Assembly: GCA_964016875.1 (NCBI GenBank)
Contig: OZ024721.1
Coordinates: 13,870,109 to 13,934,108, forward strand
Direction of reading: 5' to 3'
Origin: Fallopia convolvulus
Lineage: Eukaryota > Streptophyta > Magnoliopsida > Caryophyllales > Polygonaceae
DNA: 64,000 nt
A program made the position numbers and the translations under genes. Below are positions 54,160 through 64,000 of this stretch, one piece after another (the first letter of the stretch is position 1; each line of letters starts with the position of its first letter). The notes under the pieces are model-generated. The model was not told the origin of the DNA and searched no databases. It worked only from the letters and a program-made list of their open reading frames with translations.

Positions 54160-57100
54160 ATGACGACGCCATTGACGGGCCTGGGACTTGGGCACGGAGA
54201 TGAAGTAGCAGCCGTAATGGTGGGGCAGGTAAATCCGGCGTCTGTTGCATCGAATGGCTCTCTGAAGAACTCAGTTGTCTGGAAATCGCCTATTCTTATT
54301 TTTCTCTTCTTCCATTAAGCGATAAGGAGCGAATTCGATGGATTGCATCGAGCTGCTATTGAGTTTGCTACTAATCACGAGAGTGATATTGAGCCGTTGC
54401 TTGAGCGTTATCACTTTCTGCGCTTCATCTACAAGCACCAGTGCACCACTGCATTGCCGAGGATGAGGTATGATGTTTGAAATTTCAAATTTCTGAATGT
54501 TCGTACTAGATTAAAAGATTCTTCCTTTTTTTGTAACTTCTTCCAATTGACTTGAGGATTATTCTAATTCGGTAAAGTGGATAGAAATTGGTAGGATAAT
54601 GATATTTTTGTAAAATTATGGGCTATATGCTAGATCCCGCCTTCCTTGGTTAAATCCTGTCTATGCTTATGTGTGGTGTTGTGCGGTTTTGGATACTGCC
54701 TTCCATTGATACCTTGTGTTTTTTTATCTTTCTTGTTTGTCATATTATTTGAACGGAATGCTAAGAAAGTAAGAATGAGATAGGAGTGTTTGGATGAATA
54801 TGATTTATAATGTAGATGTTGCACGTTTTTCATGACCATTTAGAGAAAATCGATTGTGCTTTTTAGTTATAGACTCGAAGACTCCTGATGGCTAGATTTT
54901 CTAACCGCCTCACTCATGTGGTAACATTAGGAATTGTTCAACAAAAGGAAGCTAACTTGGGAAAGTGACTAAGTGAGATGCTCAAGTATATAGACTCCGA
55001 TATCTTATAGTGTTTCTGGCCAGTGGGCTATACATATTGAAGTTATGTGGCATAACAAACTTATTTCTTTAGAACTAATGTGGTTGTTTATTTTAATTAA
55101 TAAAGAAGAGCACATAATATATGTATATATTAAGATGAATAAGCTTTTTTGGCTTTTGATTTCAAAATACTGTGATTGAATTAGGAATGACATGCATAAT
55201 AACTGTACATTATTAATTGAACACAGAATTACTATATTGGTAGTCATTTTGCTATGTACCTGCAAAAATGATGCTCATTCTTTATTTTTATGAAGGAACA
55301 AGGGGACAAATATCTTGTTCAAATACATAAAGTCGTAGATATGTATTAGATGTTGGGTTATTAAAATAATGTTGAGCTAGTAGAATATAAGTTCATCTTC
55401 CCTCAATTGCATATAGTCTCCTGTTTGAAGATTTTGTCTCTTATGAATTAATTATACTATTGCAGGTCATCTTTCCTGCTCTAGATAATCGTGTAAAGAA
55501 TGTAGCTCAAACTTACTCACTTGAACACGAGGAGGAAAGTGTGCTTTTTGATCAATTGTTTGAGCTTCTAAATTCAAATATGCAAAATGAAGAAGGCTAT
55601 AGGCGGGAGTTTGCATCTCGTACAAGGGCCCTTCAAACATCCATTAGTCAGCACATGTCCAAGGAAGAAGAACAAGTAATATGCTTCTTGATTAGTGTAG
55701 TGAAATATCTTTGTTTACTTCTCCACTGTATGGTGATGAAAGAAAGGCAATGCAGAAACTTCGCTCCTGAATTGTATTACATTATTATGTTAAAACTTTT
55801 TCAGTCAGAAAGGGGCATGATTAAGGCTAGATGCTATATAGAGTGAGACAAGACTTAGAATTTAGCAGTTAAAATGCTTCGAGATTGTGAACAAGGTTCC
55901 TAATATTTTACAAAAGAGATAATGATCTTGTGACCTTAATGATTTGTTGATGCTGACTGTTGGTTATGGCTGAAGTTCTTTCTGTTCAAAATATTACATA
56001 GTTCACAGCTAAACTTATAAGGTAGAAACTAGATTTGTACTTTTTATAGTTACATGGATATGCAGATTTGATCCTCCAGATGTATCATTTCCCTTCTTGT
56101 TTTGGATTAAAGTAATTGATATCAGTATAGGCAGAAAGTATAATTGCCTAACAACCATTTATGCTATCTGTCACTACTGAGATATTTTTTAATTTTAGTG
56201 GGAAAATTTTCAGCATTATTATGCAGCTTATTGATTAAATTCCACCAATCTTAGTAAATTTGTATTCCACTCATTGTATTATTTCATGAAAGTTTTCAGG
56301 TTTTGCGTTTGTTGATTGAAAAGTTTTCATTTAAGTAGCAAGCTTCACTGGTGTGGCAATTCTTTAGCAGTATACCAGTTAATATGATGGTGAAGTTCCT
56401 ACCTTGGCTTTCTTCGTCTATCTCAAATGATGAGCAGCAAGACATGCGACATTGCCTGAAAAAAGTTATTCCAGATGAGGTCCTTCTTCATCAGGTAAGA
56501 GACATGTAGCTATGCAATTGTGTTTTGATAGTTTCCTCATGACTGTTATATGCATTGAATCATTCCTGACTCCTGAGATTGATTTTCCATATGGAAATAT
56601 TCTTTTCTTGGATGGATGGGGCTAACAAACAAGCGGAAAATAGTAGCTCTGGAGATTGTTCAACTCATTGTTGGGGAGGTATCATAGCCCAATCTTTCAG
56701 GAGCGGATGCAGTGAGGCATGTTGTCCATGTGAACCATCCCATAGTGTGAAAAGAAAGCATATGGAGTCCTCTATTCCTGAAAAGGATTTGGTAAACCCA
56801 ATTGATGGGATACTGCACTGGCATAAAGCCATAACAACGGAATTGAATGATATAGCCAAAGCTGCTCAGAATATACGATTAAATGAAGATATTTCTGACC
56901 TGTCTGCCTTCAACCAGAGGCTGCATTTCATTGCAGAAGTATGCATCTTTCACAGCTATGATGCAGTTACTATCTTCTTCGGAAACTGATTATAATATAT
57001 GACTTATGTGAACTATAGATATAAATTATATTTATTATTTATACTCTTATCAATTGTGGTTTGGTGATGGCAGTTTTGTTGCACTTATACTGACACAAAC

Positions 57101-60100
57101 CCTGTGATCTGTCTTCTACACTTTAAACTGATTTTTTCTACATTGAAGTAGGCTTACATTGGCTAAACTACAATTATAATGGTCTAGTCAACAACGAACC
57201 TTGCACTTGCAGTTTATAAGAGTGGAGACAGAAATCTTGTTGTTTGCATGATCTGTGAATCCAAGTTACATGAATGCAACATATACTTATTAATTAATTT
57301 AAAGCCCTCATATTTTACTAGTGCATGTTTATGAAAATTATCATGATGTAAGAAATCTAAGAGAACTTATACTTTACAAGAAGAGTAGATTTATGGCAGA
57401 GCAAAATCATCCTTAAAAACTAACCGAATAAAACAAGAGTACAAGTATTAAGGTGTTATTGTCAAAATTGTTGATCCTTTTGGTTTGATATATTTTTAGT
57501 TGTTAAAATGTATTCTATTGAAATCAGCTTCCATTCCGAATCCAGCATTGTTGAGGACAAGGTGATATTTCCTGCTGTAGATGCAGAACTCTCTTTTTCC
57601 CAGGAACATGCTGAAGAGGAAAGGATGTTTGAGAAGCTTAGATGCTTGATTGAAAGTATACAGAAGGATGGTGTCAAATCATCTTCTGCTGATTTTTATA
57701 CAAGAATGTGTTCACATGCAAATCAAATAATGGACAACATAGAGAAACACTTCCATAACGAGGAAGCTCATGTGTTTCTTTTTTCCATTGGTATTATTTC
57801 TTTAGGTATTATATTCAATGTTAGGATTTTTCATGATACACGAGCAAGTGGAAAATAACTTTGATAGGAATGTTTGATTGTGTACATAAATTTTAAGTAG
57901 CTCTTGTATGCACTCAAGAGCTAAGAGTGGTAGACAGTTAGCCGACTTTTCAGAGGGCAGGATCCCACGCTTCACTTGGGCGTGTTTGCTTGTGCTTTTG
58001 TTTGCTACTTTCGTCTCTTTCGTGCTTTGGGCCACCTTTTCTGCTTTTGTTTTTCTGTTTTGTGTGTTTTCGTTGTCTTGTGCTGACTTTCGGTGTTGTG
58101 CAGTTTGGGCTTCCCACAGGTCTTTCGGGCGTACCTCCTTCCCTTTGGGCAGGGGTACCTCTATCTTGACCCCCAGATTTCGCTGCAGCGAAACCTCACT
58201 CGGTCAATGATGTTGTTGTTGTTGTTGTTGTTGTGTCTTGTATGCACTCAAGTTCAATTGTGTCTTATATCAAGACTAAAATGTGATTCTAGGTTCTCCC
58301 ACTTGCTCGAAACCTGTTCAATCCCCAAAGACAGTGGGAACTTCTTTATCAGAGTTTGTGTGTAATGCCATTGAGATTAATAGAATGTTTCTTGCCATGG
58401 CTTGTGGGATCTTTTTGTGAAGTGGAAGCGAAAAATTTTCTTCAAAACTTGCATTTGGCAGGTACATAGGAAATGATTGTTTGTGTATGTCATGTACAAC
58501 ATAATTCTGTAATTTTGTCATTTCTTCTCTTAGCTCTCTTCTCTGTAGTGCTAATGGATTTGTGTTTACTTGATGCCGCACCAGATGAAGATAGTGCATT
58601 AGTTACACTTTTTTCTGGATGGGCATGCAAGGGTTTTTCCAAGGGTGTGTTTTGGAGCTCAAGTGTGATAGGGTGTTGTCCATTTAGATTCATGTTTGAT
58701 ACTAATAAGGAAGATCTCAACCGGCCATGTCAAGAGCGTATGTTGTCATCTCCTGTGGAAAATGATTCACTAGCCTATGGGAATGGGAAGTACCCAGACA
58801 TTGTCATGTGGCTCTCAGTCCTGTTACGTCCCTGACTTAGGTGTTAACAATGGCAATCTAGTGGTAAGCTCACTTACTGCTGCAAAATCGTTAAGGTCCT
58901 CATCTCTAGGTCTTAGTGCCCCTTCCTTACATTCCAGTCTCTTCAGTTGGGGAAAAGAAATAAGATTCTCTGAACTGGGTCTGCAGCACGGCCAATTGAC
59001 AACATTTTTAAATTTCACAAAGCAATCCGCAAATATTTGGAGTATTTGGATAGTGAATCTGGAAAATTAAGGGACTATGATGAAACATTCCTCAGGCAGT
59101 TTTGTGGTAGGTTTCGCTTATTATGGGGACTATATAGGGCTCATAGCAATGTAGAAGATGACATGGTTTTTCCAGCATTGGAATCTAAAGAAACTCTCCA
59201 TCATGTCAGCCACTCTTACACACTTGATCACAAGCAAGAAGATAAACTCTTTGAGGACATATCGTCTGCACTATCTGAACTTACAGAACTACTTGAACTG
59301 CAAAAGCATTCGGAACCCGAAGTGTCACATAATTCAACTCAAAGAAAGTATGATGCTTCTTCTCTGCATGATCACTCACGGAAGTATGATGAACTTTCAA
59401 CAAAGCTTCAGGGCATGTGTAAATCCATTAAAGTTACACTTGATCAACATGTTAAGCGGTAAGAATTAGAACTATGGCCTCTTTTTGACAAACACTTCTC
59501 TGTGGAGGAACAAGATAAAATTGTAGGTCGTATAATTGGTACAATTGGAGCAGCGGTGCTTCAATCTATGTTGCCCTGGGTTACTTCTGCACTTACCCAG
59601 GAGGGACAGAATATGATGATGGACACATGGAAACATGCAACCAAGAACACCATGTTTAGTGAGTGGCTCAATGAATGGTGGGAGGGATCCCCTCCCTCTC
59701 AACAGTCCTCAAAATCAGAAACTAGTGGTCACCTACAAGGTTGGACTGCAACTCTTCAAAAGTTTTTGCTCTTTCTTCACCTGTTGTGATGCTTCTGAAA
59801 CTGTTAGATTAATTATTGGGATTATGTTTTTTTGTTTGTTTTATTTACTTTTCAGGACATGAGTTGCATGAAATTGTGGGCTGCAATGATCAAACCTTCA
59901 AGCCTGGATGGAAAGATATATTCAGAATGAATCAAAGTGAAATTGAAGCTGAGATAAGAAAGGTTTCCCGTGACTCAAGTCTTGACCCTAGAAGAAAGGC
60001 ATACCTTATTCAAAATCTAATGACTAGGTTCATTTCCTTTTCAACTCTGTTCACTTGCATGTATATTTGCGATATTTGTATTAAACTGCTGAACTCTTAT

Positions 60101-62319
60101 TCGAATGTTAGCCGTTGGATAACTGCTCAACAGAAGTCTACCAAAGCAAGACAGGGTGAAACTTCCGATGGAGAAGATATACTTGGATATTCACCTTCAT
60201 TTCATGATCCTGATAAGATGATCTTTGGATGTGAGCACTACAAAAGAAACTACAAGTTACGTGCTGCCTGTTGTGGCAAGCTGTTTGCATGCAGGTTCTT
60301 CCATGATAAAGTTAGTGATCATTCCATGGATAGGTAAAAAAAGTTGTGTGCTCTACCTTGTACACCTAGCTTCTTGATATGTAATTTTCTTGACTGCATG
60401 CCATAATGTAGGAAGGCAACATCTGAAATGCTCTGCATGCATTGTCTTAAAATTCAACCTGTTGGGCCAGTTTGCACGACACCTTCTTGCAATGAATTTG
60501 AAATGGCCAAATATTATTGCAGTATCTGCAAAATTTTCGATGATGAAAGGTAATGATCGTCTACTATATGGTGCATGTTGTGGATACTTGATCTATTGTC
60601 TGCAAAATCATTACTTATCCTTGGATTCTGCTTATAGTAGACACTGTCACTTCATCTTCTTTATTTTTGAAATTGCCTCAAAAGCTGTATACAAACATAC
60701 CAGATTCAGTAAAATAAATCGTTTTTGTTGAGTACGTTTCAAAAAAAAAAAAAAAAGAAAGTAGTTGAGAGGATTAAACTATGTAAACTGTTTAATTTGT
60801 CATTGGGTTTTTGTCCTGCTTCTCTTTATCTTGGCTCACTTTCCAGATGCCACATATTTTCCTGACCAAATTGGTTAAAGAAATTGTCATACGGCATATT
60901 AAATTTAAATCAATATCTATAAATAATTATATATATATATGGGGACAAAGAATGAAAATATAATAAGGAGGTGTCATATAATCAATAAATAATGGATTTA
61001 TCTAATGTGCCGATGGGCACACATTAATAAAACCAAGTTTAGAAAGTATTATATATGTTTGTTCACTTCAAATTTTTTTTCTAGGGTTTACCCAACTTGT
61101 GTGCCCATGGGCTCACATTAGCCAAACCGGTAAATAATTGTAAACATAACTGATGTTATGCCATCCTGGTCTAACAAGTATGCCACTGATCAACATCTTC
61201 AACTTAATTTCATGGAATCTTCACACTGTGAACATGATCTAGAATTTGTGATTCATAGTTGCATCTAGCTTCTTGAATCTCCTGTCATTGAATCTTCGGG
61301 TTCTGCCTTCATTGTTTCTGCCAGAACGGTGTACCACTGTCCTTTCTGCAAATTGTGCCGCCTTGGGAAGGGACTTGGTTCTGATTTCTATCATTGCATG
61401 ACATGCAATTGTTGCTTAAGTGTTAAGTTGGTTGACCATAAATGTCGGGAGAAAGGTTTGGAAACAAATTGTCCAATCTGTTGTGATTTTCTTTTCACGT
61501 CCAATGAATCTGTTCGAGCTCTTCCATGCGGACACTTCATGCACTCCTCTTGCTTCCAGGTATCTGCTTATTGTTTCCCCCGTTTTGTTAAGATTTTGAT
61601 CTGTGTCATTTATGCATTGTTCTGTAAAATGTGATACTTTTTTTCTAGGTTTATACTTGCAGCAACTACATTTGTCCAATCTGCAGCAGGTCACTTGGAG
61701 ATATGGCAGTAAGAAATGTATTCTCATTTGTTGGAATTTATGTATGTGATAGCATTTGCATCTTTATAAGCTATATGAGTTTTTCCTCAACGGGAATGTT
61801 GACAAGTTGATAAGATGAAATGTCAACCAATAGAGAGTAAAACTTATCTATAATGTTACATAGAGAGTAAAACTTTCGAAGTATGAAAACTATTTAGAAT
61901 GATATGGTTTGGAAAATAAAGATATCGATGTGCATGTGATGCTTTGTCGTGCCAAATATGAAAGTAAGGTGCTCTGCTTGGGTGCAGATTTGAAAACTTC
62001 TTCACTCTGTGTCTTTGAAATCAGGTATAATTTGGAATGCTCGACGCGCTACTGGCTTTTGAAGTGCTTCCAGAGGAATACATAGACCATTGTCAGGTGG
62101 TTTTAATTTACATCAACTTCAAATTCCTCATTCACATTCCTTTCCCTTTGGCCTTGAACATAACAAATTCTAAAACAGGACATCTTATGTAACGATTGTG
62201 AGAAGAAGGGAAGTGCGAGTTTTCACTGGCTTTATCACAAATGCGGGTTTTGTGGGTCCTACAACACCAGGAAAATCAAGTTAGATTCTTCCAACACCAA
62301 CTGTTCACCCTCAACCTAG
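54160..62319 (+). pseudogene. BTS-like: BRUTUS-type hemerythrin/CHY/RING E3 ligase, broken
   Basis: Relative of Arabidopsis BRUTUS, an iron-binding E3 ligase that limits iron uptake. Readable exons: 54160-54467, 55466-55675, 56300-56494, ~56599-56938, ~57530-57771, 58293-58461, 58585-59739, 59855-60027, 60112-60335, 60412-60549, 61325-61559, 61649-61708, 62025-62096, 62179-62319. Three hemerythrin regions (RYHFLRFIYKHQ, VIFPALDNRVKNVAQTYSLE; VIFPAVDAELSFSQEH; GLYRAHSNVEDDMVFPALES), CHY zinc finger (FGCEHYKRNYKLRAACC), CTCHY part, RING (NCPICCDFLF ... LPCGHFMHSSCF ... CPICSRSLGD) and C-terminal zinc ribbon. Lesions: TAA 54316, a frame change at the end of exon 1, TAG 56336, two frame changes in exon 7 (near 58800 and 58990), TAA 59460, TAA 62028, a poor acceptor at exon 4. 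Introns are kept, so it is not a processed copy. Confidence 0.9.
57919..58235 (+). mobile_element. Short RTE-type retroposon with 17-bp TSD
   Basis: 317 bp ending in (GTT)n and flanked by TCTTGTATGCACTCAAG at 57902-57918 and 58236-58252. Its 3-prime part (GGGCGTACCTCC ... CCTCACTCGGTCAATGATG) is shared with 31990-32100. It sits in the intron after exon 5 of the BRUTUS-type pseudogene. It is either a SINE or a 5-prime-truncated LINE. Confidence 0.85.
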
Positions 62320-62584
62320 CCTTGAGACTAGAGTTGTGCGTGTATATATATAAATATGGCAGCCATTACAACCAATTGCTCTGGAAATCAGTATATAGAA
62401 AGATCAAGATCACACTACAGTTTTTCCCCCCTGATTTTTGTTAATCTTGCCAAAATTTTGCGAGACGCTGCAGGGCAGTTTCATCTATTTTTTTTTTGTC
62501 GAATGGGCAGTTTCATCTATTTTGTACGAGAGGGGCTATTGCCTTTTTTTTTGGTATTGAATAAAATATTTTTTTATACAATGA

Positions 62585-64000
62585 GCTACTAGTTCATTAC
62601 AAGTCAAATATTATGTTATCCTAATTCTACAAGGCCAACGTAAATCATCACAGTGGATGATATGAAAGAAATCAAACAATAAAGGCTGAAGACTAAGCAA
62701 GTCTTAACCGAACTAAAGAATTATCATCGGAGCTGAATAAGTCTTAACCGAACTAAAGAATTATCATCGGAGTTGAAGAAATAGCTTGACAAAGTTGTGT
62801 AATACTGATATGTCTTCTAGCTAAAAAGTCAGTAGCAGAGTTACATTCCCTAAAACAATGGGGAAAAAACGACATTAGGAATCCCGACACCAGATTTCGG
62901 ATATCCTTTATAATTGAATAAATTCCCCAATGTACTTTCCAAACATTTTTTAAACAATTAATGAGAATTAAATTATATCTTTCAATAATTAAATTTTCAA
63001 TATCCATTGTCATTGCTACTTTAAGACCCTAAAAGTGCAATAGTTTTAGCTGTTAATACTGACATAAGCTGGAGCAATAAACGATCAAGATCTTTAATAG
63101 ACTATTGTGATCCTGAATAATGAAACTAGAAAAAGTGGATAAATTTTTCTGTTTTGAAACATCAAAATTAAGTTTTAACCAGTGGTGAGGAGGCTTAGTC
63201 TAAGCAGAATTACTTTTTCATTTTCGGCGACATGTTTTAGGTTTATTAATGTTAGAATTTGCATAAACCCATTGGATATGCTGACTAAAAGCTAAATCAC
63301 AAGTTAAAGATGAAAATCTATCCTAGACGAATTAAAAATGATAGCATTTCTATGACTCCAGATAAACCACCAAAGAAAACAAAAGATATCACTATTTAAA
63401 TTTAAAATTGAAACTAAATTATCATTAAAACTTCCCGTTGTAGCTAGGTCAAAAGAATACTGTATTTTTTTTTCTAATTTTGCAATCATCTTTTTTGTAA
63501 AGGGGCAATAGAAAAAAAAAATGGTTTGAATTTTCATTTTCAGTATCACAAAAAGAACAACAATGAAGTATACAATTATAATATCTATTTAATCTATCAG
63601 TAGTAGGTAAACAATCAACACAAGCTTTCCGTAAAAAAATTAATTTTCGGAAGTAGTTTAGTTTTCCAAATCCAAGAAAACCCAGTCGAAACAAATTCCC
63701 TTGCATCATTAATAAGTGAAGAGGTTGAATTGACATAAAAAAAACATCTGTAGATGGAAGCCCAACAACATGGTCCTCAAAATCAGAGAAAGGAATCCTT
63801 GTACTAGATATTAAATTTACTAACGAATGAGGTAATAAAAGGCTAAGAGCATGAAAATCCCATGTTTTATGACTAGTAATAAAAGTAGAGACTTTAAGCC
63901 TTGGATTATTATTATCATATAAAGAAAGAAGTTTAAAATCCTCAATCCATCTATCTGACCAAAAATTAATAGTATTACCATTTCTCAGAATCCATTTAAC
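62585..64000 (-). pseudogene. LINE 3-prime part: zf-RVT and RNase H (cut by window edge)
   Basis: Minus strand. zf-RVT: KACVDCLPTTDRLNRYYNCI, CSFCDTENENSNHFFF. Then a linker (FDLATTGSFND, FLWWFIWSHRNAIIF) and RNase H pieces ending FRECNSATDFLARRHI near 62800. An imperfect 40-bp tandem repeat (62701-62740, 62741-62780) lies at its 3-prime end. The reverse transcriptase would be right of base 64000. Frame is broken in several places. Confidence 0.82.
62701..62780. repeat. 40-bp tandem repeat
   Basis: Two adjacent units starting GTCTTAACCGAACTAAAGAA that differ at about three positions near their ends. Confidence 0.85.

Noticed and set aside
58200..58232. (GTT)n as an independent microsatellite
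   Set aside because: It is the 3-prime tail of the retroposon bounded by the 17-bp duplication.
1..64000. CRISPR arrays, bacterial operons or organelle DNA
   Set aside because: None seen; the spliced plant genes and transposons show this is nuclear eukaryotic DNA.

Overview
This is nuclear DNA of a flowering plant, most likely a eudicot. The genes have many AT-rich introns with GT..AG borders and plant-specific families (RETICULATA-related, plant mobile domain, BRUTUS). Gene islands sit in dense, nested LTR retrotransposons, LINEs, hAT, Mutator and Helitron-like elements. The species cannot be told from the sequence alone.

Layout. 1-3,200: a hAT transposase fragment (minus) behind a GC-rich palindromic block, a fold-back element, and a LINE RNase H remnant. 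4,568-7,311: an intact eight-exon protein phosphatase 2C gene. 8,200-14,560: Copia debris, one piece of which is split by a 4.1-kb Gypsy element with a TSD. 14,678-15,157: a non-autonomous hAT element with a perfect 8-bp TSD. 15,283-17,730: an eight-exon RETICULATA-related chloroplast gene. 18,296-21,071 (minus): a seven-exon cell-wall-type acid invertase gene with the classic 9-bp mini-exon.

21,273-30,237: a ~9-kb Mutator-like element whose left end lies about 155 bp upstream of the invertase TATA box. It carries a decayed MULE transposase, an OTU-like cysteine protease with an AT-hook, a small gene whose two frames together resemble a SUMO/ubiquitin-like fold, and a plant mobile domain (PMD) gene on the opposite strand. 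A 110-bp near-perfect palindrome lies in the middle, and CGCGCAA..TTTCG motifs cluster at both ends. This element is the most unusual object in the window. The combination suggests an element equipped to interfere with ubiquitin or SUMO signalling and silencing; that function is inference.

30,267-48,172: a second fold-back element, a Helitron-like element, an RTE-type 3-prime tail, then an unrecognised open reading frame split by a 15.4-kb Gypsy element. That Gypsy contains an 8.9-kb Copia element, which contains a 3.9-kb solo LTR; separately it contains another insertion with a solo LTR inside it. Most junctions have identifiable 5-bp duplications, so the order of insertion can be read. 49,507-53,690: a hAT-like element and an L1-type LINE (minus). 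54,160-62,319: a nearly complete but broken BRUTUS-type hemerythrin/RING E3 ligase gene. 62,585-64,000: the 3-prime part of another LINE.

Of the host genes, the phosphatase, RETICULATA-related and invertase genes look intact; the BRUTUS copy is a pseudogene. Exon borders were read by eye from splice sites, reading phase and family conservation. Family names come from memory of conserved motifs; no database search was run.
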